Below, piece by piece: positions 9,017 through 17,493 of a stretch of 64,000 nucleotides of DNA. Made by a program: the position numbers and the translations under genes. This DNA comes from Acidovorax benzenivorans (lineage in GTDB: Bacteria > Pseudomonadota > Gammaproteobacteria > Burkholderiales > Burkholderiaceae_C), in contig NZ_JAPCKI010000004.1 of NCBI RefSeq assembly GCF_028680575.1, positions 372,001-436,000 on the forward strand, written 5' to 3'. The notes under the pieces were generated by a model. That model worked only from the letters and a program-made list of their open reading frames with translations, did not search any database and had not been told where the DNA came from. How positions within the stretch are numbered: the stretch's first letter is position 1; each line of letters starts with the position of its first letter.

Positions 9017-10282
9017 ATGACTGCTGAGCGACCAGAGGCCGCAGCCGCCGCATGCGCGGACGAGTGCCCTATCAACACCATTGTGATCATCGGCGCAGGC
9101 CAGGCTGGCGGCTGGGCTGCGCACACACTGCGCACCGAAGGCTTCACCGGACGACTGGTTTTGATCGGTAACGAATTGCATCTGCCGTACGAGCGACCAC
9201 CGCTGTCCAAGGCCGTGCTTTCCGGTACTGCCTTGCCCGAAACCACGCGACTCATGAAGCCCGAAGCCTTCGATGCCCTGGGCCTGGAATGGCGGCCCGG
9301 CGAGCAGGTGCATCGCATTGACCGCACCGCCAAGCAAGTGCTGGTGGCCAATGGCGAGACGCTGTCTTACGACAAATTGATCCTGTGCACTGGCGGGCGC
9401 GCCCGCCAGCTCGCATTGCCGGGTGCCGACCAAGTCCATGTTCACACTCTGCGCACCATCGAGGATGCGCAGGCGCTCGCCCCGGTACTGGGCCCGGGCC
9501 GCAGCGTCGTGGTACTGGGTGGCGGCTGGATAGGCCTGGAAGTGGCGGCCACGGCACGGCAGCAAGGCACCGAGGTGATCGTCGTAGAAAACCAGAACCG
9601 GTTGTGCGCACGCACCGTACCAGCCGAGATATCCGAGCATCTGCTAGCCCTGCACCAGGCGCAGGGCACACGCGTTCTGCTCGGCACCGGTGTCAACGGC
9701 TTCGCGCGGGCGGCAGACGGCCGCTCGGAGGTCTGGCTTGCCGATGGCAGCGCGCTGCGTTGCGACGCCATCGTGCTAGGCGTCGGCCTGGTGCCCAACG
9801 ACGAATTGGCGCGCGAGGCAGGCTTGGCCTGCGACGGCGGGGTGCTGGTCGATGCGCAATGCCGCACATCTGACCCCGACATCCTGGCCTCCGGCGACGT
9901 AGCCGTGGCACCCAACCCCTGGGCAGGCCGACGGATGCGGCTGGAGTCTTGGCAGAACGCGCAAGAACAGGGCATCGCTGCCGCGCGCTCGGCCCTGGGC
10001 CACGCCGTCGACTACCAGCCCCTACCTTGGTTCTGGTCCGACCAATACGGCATGAACCTGCAGATTTACGGCATACCCACTGCCACACACCGCGTGGTGC
10101 AACGCGGTGAAAAGGCAAGCGGCAGCTTCATTCTTTTCTACTTGGCCGGCGACGTGGTGCAGGCCGCCATCGGCCCCAACGCGGCGCGCGACCTGCGCTT
10201 TGCGCGCCGGTTGATCGAGCAGCGCAAACCTGTCGACGATGCGCGGTTGGCCGATCCGGGCATTCCGATGTCCAGGCTGTGA
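9017..10282 (+). CDS. FAD-dependent ferredoxin reductase (glutathione-reductase fold, BphA4/putidaredoxin-reductase type)
   Basis: NAD(P)H:ferredoxin reductase of 421 residues expected to reduce the adjacent ferredoxin. FAD-binding GAGQAGG lies at residues 26-32, PYERPPLSK at 57-65 (the rubredoxin/putidaredoxin reductase signature) and the NAD-binding GGGWIG at 168-173; a C-terminal reductase domain follows. The ATG at 9017 was chosen because an AAGGAAA ribosome site precedes it; the longer open frame runs back through the ferredoxin gene. This is not the plant-type-ferredoxin/FNR fusion (NagAa) of the classical nag pathway, so the electron chain appears to be a substitute. Confidence 0.88.
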   Translation: MTAERPEAAAAACADECPINTIVIIGAGQAGGWAAHTLRTEGFTGRLVLIGNELHLPYERPPLSKAVLSGTALPETTRLMKPEAFDALGLEWRPGEQVHRIDRTAKQVLVANGETLSYDKLILCTGGRARQLALPGADQVHVHTLRTIEDAQALAPVLGPGRSVVVLGGGWIGLEVAATARQQGTEVIVVENQNRLCARTVPAEISEHLLALHQAQGTRVLLGTGVNGFARAADGRSEVWLADGSALRCDAIVLGVGLVPNDELAREAGLACDGGVLVDAQCRTSDPDILASGDVAVAPNPWAGRRMRLESWQNAQEQGIAAARSALGHAVDYQPLPWFWSDQYGMNLQIYGIPTATHRVVQRGEKASGSFILFYLAGDVVQAAIGPNAARDLRFARRLIEQRKPVDDARLADPGIPMSRL

Positions 10283-10337
10283 GAGCAGCCTGCCACTCCC
10301 AATTTTTCATCTACACAACACCCGCAAAGGAAACCCC

Positions 10338-11045
10338 ATGACCGCCACCACCTACCTCTGGACCCCGCCGCCCGTCTATTCGTTGCCCGTGCGCGGCCGC
10401 AGCGAACGCTTGCCGGTCCAGCGCCTATTCTTCGTCGGCCGCAACTACCACGCGCATGCCGTTGAGATGGGTCGCCCCGTCGACAAGTCGGTCGAAGTGC
10501 CGTTCTACTTCACCAAGGCACCTTCGACACTGGTCGAGTCGGGCGCCACCGTGGCCTACCCGCCCGGCACCAAGGACTACCACCACGAGATGGAGCTGGT
10601 GGTGGCCATCGGCGCGCCGGGCTTTCGCGTGAACGAAGCGGATGCGCCCAGCCTGATCTATGGTTACGCCTGCGGCCTGGACATGACGCGGCGCGACCTG
10701 CAGCTCGTGGCCCGCGAGAAGGGCAGGCCCTGGGACCTGGGAAAGGACGTGGAAGAGTCCTCCATCGTCTCCGAGATCGTGCCCCTGCCTCAGACCGTGT
10801 TGAGCCAAGGCGACCTGTCGATGTCGGTCAACGGCAAGGTGCGGCAGAAGTCGGACCTCTCCAAGTTGATCTGGGACATCCCCGAACTGATCGCCGACCT
10901 GTCCAAGTTCTACCACTTGCTGCCCGGCGACCTGATCTTCACTGGCACACCCGAAGGTGTGAGTGCCGTGCAGGCGGGCGACCGCATCGAGGGCCAGATC
11001 GAAGGCATCGGCAGTATCGTGCTGAACGTCGGTCCGGCCGAATAA
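10338..11045 (+). CDS. nagK: Fumarylpyruvate hydrolase
   Basis: Fumarylacetoacetate hydrolase-family enzyme of 235 residues that splits fumarylpyruvate into fumarate and pyruvate, the last step of the gentisate route. Visible family features are FVGRNYHAHAVEMG near the N-terminus, the metal-binding HHEMELVVAIG, YGYACGLDMTRRDLQ, and the closing PGDLIFTGTPEGV. The ATG at 10338 follows AAAGGAAA; upstream in-frame extension overlaps the reductase gene and was dropped. The gentisate dioxygenase follows after 33 bases. Confidence 0.9.
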   Translation: MTATTYLWTPPPVYSLPVRGRSERLPVQRLFFVGRNYHAHAVEMGRPVDKSVEVPFYFTKAPSTLVESGATVAYPPGTKDYHHEMELVVAIGAPGFRVNEADAPSLIYGYACGLDMTRRDLQLVAREKGRPWDLGKDVEESSIVSEIVPLPQTVLSQGDLSMSVNGKVRQKSDLSKLIWDIPELIADLSKFYHLLPGDLIFTGTPEGVSAVQAGDRIEGQIEGIGSIVLNVGPAE

Positions 11046-11078
11046 CGCATTGTTGAAAAAAGAGGAGACAAGGCCACC

Positions 11079-12203
11079 ATGACCATCGACCTGACGCCTT
11101 CTCCCGTGCGGCTGCATGCCGTCGCGGGCCACGGTCAACCCGACCCCACGCCCGCGCTGGAGCAGTTGTACCGCGGCTTCGAGCAAGAACTGCTGGTGCC
11201 GCTGTGGACCGAAATCGGCGACCTGATGCCCCGCCACCCGAAGTCCAAGGCCGTGCCGCACCTTTGGCGCTGGGATCGGCTGAAGGCCCTGGCCGCGCAG
11301 GCCGGAGATATCGTGCCCGTGGGTCGTGGCGGTGAGCGCCGCGCCATCGCGCTGGCCAACCCCGCCCTGGGTGGCAGGCCCTTCGCAACGCCCACGCTTT
11401 GGGCGGCCATCCAATACTTAATGCCTGGCGAAGATGCGCCGGAACACCGCCACACGCAGCATGCTTTCCGCTTCGTGGTCGAAGGCGAGGGGGTGTGGAC
11501 GGTAGTCAACGGCGACGCGGTTCGGATGTCGCGTGGCGACTTCCTGCCGCAGGCCGGCTGGAACTGGCATGCTCACCACAACGCCGCCACCGCGCCCATG
11601 GCCTGGATAGACGGGCTGGATATTCCGTTCTCGTACTACACCGAGAGCCAGTTCTTCGAGGCGGGCCGCGAGAAGATCTCGCCGGCCGAACGCACCACGG
11701 CCGAGCGCTCGTTCTCCGAGCAGCTGTGGGGCCACCCCGGCCTGCGCCCTGTGTCGGCCATGGCGGCCCAGCCCGCCACACCGCTCTTGGCCTACCGCTG
11801 GATCGATACGGACCGTGCGCTGGCCGACCAGCTCGCACTGGAAGACGCAGGCCAAGCCGGCACGCTGAGCCCGGGCCACGCGGCCGTGCGCTTCACCAAC
11901 CCGACCACGGGCGGCGACGTGCTCCCAACCATGCGCACCGAGATGCACCGCGTGCGCGCGGGCGCTGCGACGATGGTGCAGCGCGAGGTGGGCTCCTCCG
12001 TGTTACAGGTGTTCGACGGCAACGGCACGGTCACCGTGGGCGAGCACACTTGGCAGGTCGCGCGCGGCGATCTGTTCGTCGTTCCGTCCTGGCAGCCGTT
12101 CTCCGCCCAGGCCTCAGGTGGCAGCGCGCTGGACCTTTTTCGCTTCGGTGACGCGCCGATCTTCGAGGCTCTGCATGCACACCGCACCTTGGCCGGCGTC
12201 TGA
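11079..12203 (+). CDS. nagI: Gentisate 1,2-dioxygenase
   Basis: Bicupin Fe(II) ring-cleavage enzyme of 374 residues that opens gentisate to maleylpyruvate. The N-terminal cupin shows the metal motif PEHRHTQHAFRF (His123, His125) and a third histidine in WNWHAHHN (about His164). The second cupin lies in roughly residues 270-365. A GAGGAGA ribosome site precedes the start. It probably ends the main operon, as an intergenic stretch of decayed DNA follows. Confidence 0.92.
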   Translation: MTIDLTPSPVRLHAVAGHGQPDPTPALEQLYRGFEQELLVPLWTEIGDLMPRHPKSKAVPHLWRWDRLKALAAQAGDIVPVGRGGERRAIALANPALGGRPFATPTLWAAIQYLMPGEDAPEHRHTQHAFRFVVEGEGVWTVVNGDAVRMSRGDFLPQAGWNWHAHHNAATAPMAWIDGLDIPFSYYTESQFFEAGREKISPAERTTAERSFSEQLWGHPGLRPVSAMAAQPATPLLAYRWIDTDRALADQLALEDAGQAGTLSPGHAAVRFTNPTTGGDVLPTMRTEMHRVRAGAATMVQREVGSSVLQVFDGNGTVTVGEHTWQVARGDLFVVPSWQPFSAQASGGSALDLFRFGDAPIFEALHAHRTLAGV

Positions 12204-12338
12204 TCGTTGTTGATGGTAGCGGGCAAGCATCTCGAAACCCATCACGCCCTTTAGCCCGCCACGTTTGGCCGATCCGTCAAAAAACAACCGCATGCGCTTA
12301 TTCGTCCGTTCACTTTCATACGCCCGCGAGCTTAACCT

Positions 12339-12587
12339 TTGCGCTTGTCACTGGCCACTGCGCACCTGCGCAGCGCCTTGGCAAAAACGTTCCACACCAA
12401 GTCGGTCAGGTTTGTGGCGCCCTTCTCGCCCGGCAGCGGCCCGGATACCGCCGAGGTCAAGGAACGCCTGGGCACCGTCGGCTTCGAACCTTTGATCAGT
12501 TCCCCGGGCGAACTCACTAACGCGATGGGCCACAAGTCGCGCATGTTCAGTGAATTCGTCAAGCGAGCCAAGATTACTCTAAATTGA
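12339..12587 (+). pseudogene. Internally deleted Bug-family receptor gene
   Basis: The 82-residue frame joins the start of a Bug receptor to its end. The N-terminal mature region (TKSVRFVAPFSPGSGPDTA, where intact proteins continue with the ligand-binding lobes) runs directly into a typical C-terminus (EVKERLGTVGFEP...MFSEFVKRAKITLN). About 200 residues are missing in frame. A degenerate signal peptide region precedes it. The stop overlaps the start region of nagL, so the gene was probably once cotranscribed with nagL. Confidence 0.65.
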
Positions 12588-13234
12588 TGACCATGAAGCT
12601 CTATACATTTTTCCGCAGCGGAACCTCGCACCGTCTGCGCATCGCGCTGAATCTGAAGGGACTCGATTACGAGCAAGTCGCAGTCGACCTGCGACGCGAG
12701 GAACACCTGGACGAGGCCTTCAAGGCGACCAACCCGCAGCAGTTCGTGCCGGTGCTCGAATCGGAGAGTCGCCTTATGACGCAATCTCCGGCCATCATTG
12801 AGTGGCTCGAAGAACGCTATCCGAATCATCCATTGTTGCCGGCCGATACCGCCGACCGTGCGCAAGTCCGAGCGCTCGCGGCCATCGTAGGCTGCGACAT
12901 CCACCCGGTCAACAACCGCCGCATCCTGGAGGCACTGCGCCACCGGTTCGGTGCGGACGATGCGGCGGTGAACGACTGGTGTGGCACCTGGATCAGTGCA
13001 GGCTTCGACGCCATTGAGGCACTGTTGGCGGCCGACACGCGGCGGGGCGACTATTGCTTCGGCAACAGCCCCACCCTGGCCGATGTCTACCTCGTGCCGC
13101 AGGTCGAGAGCGCGCGTCGCTTCAAGGTAGACATAGCGCGCTGGCGACGCGTGCAAACCATCGACGCGCGATGCGGAGAACTTGATGCCTTTCGCAGGGC
13201 GGTACCGAGCGTCCAACCCGACGCCGCTCGCTGA
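12587..13234 (+). CDS. nagL: Maleylpyruvate isomerase (zeta-class glutathione transferase)
   Basis: Glutathione-dependent cis-trans isomerase of about 215 residues that turns maleylpyruvate into fumarylpyruvate for NagK. The zeta GST active-site motif FRSGTSHRLRIALNLKG lies near the N-terminus, followed by SPAIIEWLEERYP and a helical C-terminal domain. Start choice is uncertain: ATG at 12587 overlaps the previous stop, and ATG at 12593 gives the more usual N-terminus MKLYTFF. The ribosome site is weak, so coupling to upstream translation is likely. Confidence 0.9.
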   Translation: MTMKLYTFFRSGTSHRLRIALNLKGLDYEQVAVDLRREEHLDEAFKATNPQQFVPVLESESRLMTQSPAIIEWLEERYPNHPLLPADTADRAQVRALAAIVGCDIHPVNNRRILEALRHRFGADDAAVNDWCGTWISAGFDAIEALLAADTRRGDYCFGNSPTLADVYLVPQVESARRFKVDIARWRRVQTIDARCGELDAFRRAVPSVQPDAAR

Positions 13235-13237
13235 AGC

Positions 13238-13370
13238 TCAATTTCCTTTCGGATAAAACGCATCTGCGTAGATATGGGCGGCAGGAATACCTTTTCCAAG
13301 TGCCACCAGCATCGTAGTCTCTACCATCGGAGGGGAGCCGAAAAAATAAGCCCGGTGTTCCTGAGAACGG
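13238..13370 (-). pseudogene. C-terminal fragment of a flavin/FNR-type oxidoreductase
   Basis: On the minus strand about 40 codons read AYFFGSPPMVETTMLVALGK followed by GIPAAHIYADAFYPKGN and a stop. This is the NAD-binding C-terminal end of plant-type ferredoxin reductases of aromatic oxygenases (the 'GPPxMVxA ... IxADAFY' pattern). No N-terminal part is present upstream. The fragment faces nagL and may be the scrap of a lost reductase such as NagAa. Confidence 0.55.
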
Positions 13371-13572
13371 AATGGAGCGTGAGAATTTTGATCGTGTCGT
13401 AGACCAGTACCCCGAATACAACGCCTCGCTGAAGGCCTATATCGTCCCGCAAGAAGGTGGCATCGATACTGTAGACCGCGTTGAGATTGGTGGGCGACTC
13501 ATACGCGACTTGGTATCCACTGGTCTTTAAATCGATCTGAAACGACCCAAGTTTCCTGGATCGTTCAAGGCG
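13371..13572. other. Unassigned stretch between the reductase scrap and the integrase
   Basis: Short open frames exist on both strands (53 codons on the plus strand from 13371; a minus-strand frame continuing towards 13530). I recognise neither. The stretch is probably junction debris at the end of the catabolic cargo. Confidence 0.3.
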
Positions 13573-14841
13573 TCACTTCTTCTTGATCAAATTGACGATC
13601 CCATCGTAATTGGATTTTTTCAAATCAGCGCTGACTTGGGGCGTTGAGCAATAAACTGCCCAAGCGTCCATCAACTCACGTCGCTTCGCCAACTGCGTAC
13701 TGCGCGCATAAGCAGCTTCTGCCTTGTCTTTGAGTCGATGCGCCAGCGCGTTTTCGATGACCTCTTTGGGGAAATGGGTTGTATCTCCAGCCCAGTCACG
13801 AAAACTTGAGCGAAAACCGTGCACTGTGATGTCTGTGTGGCCCATCCTCCGGAGAATCGAGGTGAGCGTCATATCGGACAAAGGTTTGTTCTCCTTTGTG
13901 GCGCTCGGAAATATTAGCTCGCAACCTTCCAGTTTTGGAAGGTTGCGAAGCAGATCTAGTGCAGACTTGGAAAGTGGGACCGTGTGCTCCTTGCCCGCTT
14001 TCATTCGCCCCGCTGGTATGACCCACTCTTTGCGGTCAATATCGATTTCGGACCAGGTTGCCATCCGAACTTCACCAGAACGAGCGGCAGTCAGAATCGC
14101 AAATTCCAAGGCTTTAACCCCCAGACCTTCTTTCGCGCGGAGTTCCACCATGAAGGATGGCACCGACTGATATGCCAGGGCGCTAAAGTGCTCTACCTTC
14201 GCAATCTTGGATGGCTTCGCCAGCAGGGTGTCTAGATGGCCCCGCCAGCGTGCTGGGTTATCACCTTGCCGATACTTACTGGTAGTAGCCCAAGCCAGTA
14301 CCGTTTCAATGCGACCTCTCAAGCGGGCCGCCGTCTCTGTCTTGGTTGTCCAAATGGGTTGCAGGCACTTCACCACCAGATCGGTATCAATCGAGTTCAC
14401 CGGTAGCTTACCCATCAATGGGTAGGCATAGGTCTCCAGTGTGCTCATCCACTGCGCGATGTGCTTGGGGTTCTTCCACTCATGGCGCTTGGCCTCGATG
14501 CAGGCCATCGCACATTCCTCGAACGTCATTTCGCGGGCCTTCACCAAGCGACGCTCGTTCACTTGGGCACGCCGCACGGCAACAGGATCCACCGGCTCTG
14601 TTGGATGATGAACCTGCTGCCTAGCCTGAAGCGCCAACCGCCTGGCTTCCGACAGCCCGACCGCTGCAAGGCTACCCAGTCCCATGTTTCGACGCTTACC
14701 GTCCGTGCCGGTGTACCGAAAAACCCAGGATCGGGAAGTACCTCGGACAAACAAGTACAGCCCCCCGCCGTCTCCGTGCCAACCGTCCTTCAGTTTGGTT
14801 AGAACAATTGCCGGCAGTTTGCCGGGCGTATGCGATCCCAC
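13573..14841 (-). CDS. P4-type tyrosine integrase of the catabolic island (island 1)
   Basis: Site-specific recombinase of about 422 residues. It has the N-terminal arm-binding domain of prophage P4-like integrases (DGGGLYLFVR, MGLGSLAAVGLSEARR), a central core-binding domain and a C-terminal catalytic domain with the first Arg in TAARSGEVR, the HGFRSSFRDW box, and HR...AAYAR carrying the nucleophile Tyr. GTG at 14841 was preferred as start because AGAGGG lies 7 bases upstream; an in-frame TTG at 14862 lacks a ribosome site. It reads away from a 17-bp tRNA-Ser-like repeat 185 bases behind it, its probable attachment site. It is homologous to the integrase at 36730-37983. Confidence 0.9.
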   Translation of the reverse strand: MGSHTPGKLPAIVLTKLKDGWHGDGGGLYLFVRGTSRSWVFRYTGTDGKRRNMGLGSLAAVGLSEARRLALQARQQVHHPTEPVDPVAVRRAQVNERRLVKAREMTFEECAMACIEAKRHEWKNPKHIAQWMSTLETYAYPLMGKLPVNSIDTDLVVKCLQPIWTTKTETAARLRGRIETVLAWATTSKYRQGDNPARWRGHLDTLLAKPSKIAKVEHFSALAYQSVPSFMVELRAKEGLGVKALEFAILTAARSGEVRMATWSEIDIDRKEWVIPAGRMKAGKEHTVPLSKSALDLLRNLPKLEGCELIFPSATKENKPLSDMTLTSILRRMGHTDITVHGFRSSFRDWAGDTTHFPKEVIENALAHRLKDKAEAAYARSTQLAKRRELMDAWAVYCSTPQVSADLKKSNYDGIVNLIKKK

Positions 14842-14878
14842 GATTAGCCCTCTGTATACCAATTGCGATGGATTTTAG

Positions 14879-14902
14879 TATACCTTTTTGTATGCCTTTT
14901 TG
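14879..14902. repeat. Tandem 12-bp repeat upstream of the integrase
   Basis: TATACCTTTTTG (14879-14890) is followed directly by TATGCCTTTTTG (14891-14902), differing at one base. Another GTATACC occurs at 14854-14860, close to the integrase start. Direct repeats here could be integrase arm-type or excisionase sites, or part of the promoter. Confidence 0.4.
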
Positions 14903-15025
14903 GTTTGGATAGAGCAAGGTTTTGCTGGACGCCAATGGACAATAAATGCAGGATAAATTCATACATTTCAACGACTTAAAGTACTCCATCAATCACGACT
15001 GGGCGTCCTTGGATATGGCGGAGGT

Positions 15026-15042
15026 AGACGCCCTCTCCGCCA
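15026..15042 (+). other. Attachment-site copy: tRNA-Ser 3'-end repeat (junction island 1 / island 2)
   Basis: AGACGCCCTCTCCGCCA is identical to the sequence at 38130-38146. It reads as the last 17 bases of a tRNA-Ser gene: T-stem side, acceptor strand CCTCTCC, discriminator G and encoded CCA. No 5' tRNA half lies next to it. It is placed behind a P4-type integrase, as expected for attL/attR of islands that target tRNA 3' ends. An 8-bp inverted repeat TGGCGGAG...CTCCGCCA (15016-15023/15035-15042) surrounds it. Confidence 0.7.
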
Positions 15043-15051
15043 ACAACACTA

Positions 15052-15087
15052 AGCGCCATGCGGCTTCCAAGCCCATGGCGCTTTTTT
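15052..15087 (+). terminator. Intrinsic terminator after the attachment copy
   Basis: AGCGCCATG (15052-15060) pairs perfectly with CATGGCGCT (15074-15082) and is followed by a T-run (15082-15087). It sits 10 bases after the tRNA-end copy, the position of a tRNA terminator. It is nearly symmetric, so it may also stop minus-strand transcripts. Confidence 0.8.
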
Positions 15088-15148
15088 ACTCCACGTTCTA
15101 CCCCCATTTCAATTTCTGGTGCGTTGAGCCATACTGAAGTGTTTTGAG

Positions 15149-15316
15149 TCATCGTGCAGCCCCCCTGAAAGATTGCTTGGGCTGGGCCACTCTGAAAAAG
15201 AACTGACAGCGAACGATGCCGTCCGGATCGACACGGAACAAGGCCGCGCCGGAAGCCGACGCCAGCTTTTGCACAGACGTCAGGGGCTTTTCGGCATGTA
15301 CAACGGAGAGGCCCAT
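15149..15316 (-). CDS. Possible small protein downstream of the HNH gene
   Basis: A 55-residue frame starting [20 protein letters not shown] and ending QSFRGAAR, overlapping the 3' end of the HNH gene by 37 bases in another frame. A further frame begins with an ATGA overlap at 15152 ([17 protein letters not shown]) but runs through the terminator and the attachment copy, so it is probably a truncated end. The tight coupling suggests some reality. I recognise no family. Confidence 0.3.
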   Translation of the reverse strand: MGLSVVHAEKPLTSVQKLASASGAALFRVDPDGIVRCQFFFRVAQPKQSFRGAAR

Positions 15317-15933
15317 TGATTCTCTTCCAGCCAGCACCTAAAGCCATCGTTCTCTCGTCCGCCTAAGTTGATCACCATCTCGACACCAAAGATTGAGGTG
15401 GCAAGATATGCCTCGGACGAGCGGGTTAGAAGAATGTCGAACTCGTGCAGCAGTTCGAAGGCTTCGTCCCCCTCCAAAAACACCGCGTTCACGGGGTGTA
15501 GCGGCCGCACCGTGAACGGCCAATCTAGTCCTTCATTGAAACGCGCGAAGTTGCGCAGCTCATCGAGAGCGGGATGATCGACTAGCTCGTCGTTCCATGA
15601 AGGCACCGCCAAGGTTTTGAAAGCAAGCACCTCAAGGCCTACTTTGGCCAAGAACCTACCCATCTGGCGGTACTCCGGCCGACTTGTTCCATCTTCAGCT
15701 TGCCAAATCGGAATTCGCCCCTTCTTGTTCGGCACGACCATTCCAGCGCGCAGCTGACGAAACACAGGTGACTCGAGGACTGGCCGCTCCACCTTCCTCG
15801 CAAAGTAGTTGTTGCAGGCGTCGCATACAGCACCAACCGGAAGCATGTGTTCCGTGTTGCCCAGAGACTCGGGAATGATGTGCTCCACCGAAGTACTGGT
15901 CGAGGAGTCTTGCTTGCAGAAAATGCAGCGCAT
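15280..15933 (-). CDS. HNH-type nuclease-like protein
   Basis: 217-residue protein starting [11 protein letters not shown]. The Cys pair CIFC, the [11 protein letters not shown] stretch and the second Cys pair CDACNNYF form a zinc-supported HNH endonuclease signature (about residues 3-55). The rest has no feature I can name. The ATG at 15933 places the first zinc Cys pair at the N-terminus as is usual; the open frame upstream is compositionally different. It is divergent from the DUF488 gene with a 143-base spacer, and it may form a small accessory module with that gene and the next. Confidence 0.6.
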   Translation of the reverse strand: MRCIFCKQDSSTSTSVEHIIPESLGNTEHMLPVGAVCDACNNYFARKVERPVLESPVFRQLRAGMVVPNKKGRIPIWQAEDGTSRPEYRQMGRFLAKVGLEVLAFKTLAVPSWNDELVDHPALDELRNFARFNEGLDWPFTVRPLHPVNAVFLEGDEAFELLHEFDILLTRSSEAYLATSIFGVEMVINLGGRENDGFRCWLEENQWASPLYMPKSP

Positions 15934-16076
15934 GTTAGGACTACTTGATAAAGAAAAGCCATTGCTGGCAGATGCTGAGTGGTCGGCTGGACCCGCCTCT
16001 GCCCTCGGCGGTGCCCATGCCAGAAGGATGGAGGACAAGGATTTTGAGGCATGCGGTTGAGTACACTCTCGCCACC

Positions 16077-16565
16077 ATGAGCAGCCCAACGAACCACCTG
16101 TACACCATCGGTTACGAGGGTATGGATATCAGCGCCTTCATCAACAGATTAAGTGATGCAGGTGTTCAGACCATTGTTGATGTTCGTGAACTTCCTCTGT
16201 CTCGCAAGAAGGGGTTCTCCAAAACTGCATTCCGTCAAGCGCTTGCCGAGTCCGGTATCGCGTACTTTCATGTGCCGGCACTTGGTTGTCCGAAGGATGT
16301 GCGTGACCAATACAAGGTCGATCGTGACTGGGCGGCCTATACCAAATCGTTCCTTGCATACGTGGAAACACAAGACGCAACTGTGCGCGAGTTGGTGAAA
16401 CTGTCGAAGGCAACCAAGGCCTGCTTGGTATGCTTTGAAGCCGAGTTCACGTTGTGCCACCGCACTTACGTCGCAAGAGCTGCCCGCAAGCTTGGCGGCC
16501 CTACAGTTATGCACCTGACGGCTAAAACAGTCCAAGCTGACTCTGGTCTTCGGGCTGTGGCTTAG
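16077..16565 (+). CDS. DUF488 family protein
   Basis: 162-residue protein with the DUF488 hallmarks: [16 protein letters not shown] at the N-terminus, VVDVR-type [17 protein letters not shown] and the C-terminal [14 protein letters not shown] cysteine/histidine motif. The biochemical role of DUF488 is not established. The ATG at 16077 gives the conserved N-terminus. Its last 44 bases overlap the end of the convergent neighbour. Confidence 0.8.
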   Translation: MSSPTNHLYTIGYEGMDISAFINRLSDAGVQTIVDVRELPLSRKKGFSKTAFRQALAESGIAYFHVPALGCPKDVRDQYKVDRDWAAYTKSFLAYVETQDATVRELVKLSKATKACLVCFEAEFTLCHRTYVARAARKLGGPTVMHLTAKTVQADSGLRAVA

Positions 16566-17358
16566 GCGGGCATATCACGCTGATGATGAGCCATTGGTCG
16601 GGAAATCGGTGAATGGTTCCCAAAAGCAGGATTAGGTCTCTCGATGGAAGTTCTCGCTCGTACTTATCTCTGAACGGAGATTCCCACCCCGAAGCTCCAT
16701 GCTGCTTGCGCAGCCTTCTGTATAGAGCGCCAACCTCCCAATCTACTAGTTTGTGATGGTAGATGAATGATTGGCCCTCGGTCACGCATTCGTAGTGGTA
16801 GTAGAAGTCGAAGGGAATCTTCTCCAACAGCGCCACCTGCCTCCGACTCTCCTCTTCTGAGAAGAGGTTGGACTGTTGATCCATCTGGGTCAGCTTAGCT
16901 CGCTCCTCCTCTGTCCAATCGGAATTCTTCGTAGGCCGAATTTCCAATCTAACTATCCGTGCCGGTCGCATCATAGCCAAGGTCGCGTTCCCATGTTGGC
17001 GAGCTGCCTCTGCAGCAGCAAAATCGGCGTGCACGGGAATTTTCCGCAGGAGTTCCATGCGACGAGGCCACCCCTCTTTGCCGGAGGGCAACGAGTTCGT
17101 ATCGCACTCAATCTTGTCAATGTAGATGCGGTGACTTTCCGGACGATGGTCATCTCGGGCCTTCTCCAACAGCACAGAAATCCATTGCCACTTGCGAAAC
17201 TGCTGTTCATCTGCGATGAGCCTGAACGGTACGGGGAATAGTCGAATGAGAATCCCCGCCTCAGTCATGCCTGCAACGCAGGAAGTCTCGGAGTAAGTCG
17301 CACTCGGCGAAGGATAGGTTTTGCAGAGAATCAAAACACGCTCGTAGAACGTCGCCAT
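16522..17358 (-). CDS. Conserved hypothetical protein paired with DUF488
   Basis: 278-residue soluble protein with no domain I can name. The N-terminus (ERVLILCKTYPSPSATYSET, then AGILIRLFPVPFRL and WQWISVLLEKARDDHRPESHR) is strongly patterned and looks like a conserved nucleic-acid-linked domain. The ATG at 17358 has GGGAGGG 6 bases upstream. Its convergent 3' overlap with the DUF488 gene suggests the two travel together. A role in defence or DNA modification is only a guess from the location. Confidence 0.6.
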   Translation of the reverse strand: MATFYERVLILCKTYPSPSATYSETSCVAGMTEAGILIRLFPVPFRLIADEQQFRKWQWISVLLEKARDDHRPESHRIYIDKIECDTNSLPSGKEGWPRRMELLRKIPVHADFAAAEAARQHGNATLAMMRPARIVRLEIRPTKNSDWTEEERAKLTQMDQQSNLFSEEESRRQVALLEKIPFDFYYHYECVTEGQSFIYHHKLVDWEVGALYRRLRKQHGASGWESPFRDKYERELPSRDLILLLGTIHRFPDQWLIISVICPPKPQPEDQSQLGLF

Positions 17359-17493
17359 CAAATCCCTCCCGAGTTAATTTCCGGTATGCAGAGGCAATCC
17401 CAGCACTCTAATACAGTGGCCTCGCCTCTCACTGGGTCGCGGTGTGTTCAGCTGACATCGCAAGGTCAGTGCCGTACCTGTGAGGCTTTGTCC

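Noticed and set aside
15026-15042. A complete tRNA-Ser gene at the attachment repeat
   Set aside because: Only the T-stem side, acceptor strand and CCA are present; no D-arm, anticodon arm or 5' acceptor strand precedes either copy. An end of tmRNA was also considered but the bases fit tRNA-Ser better.
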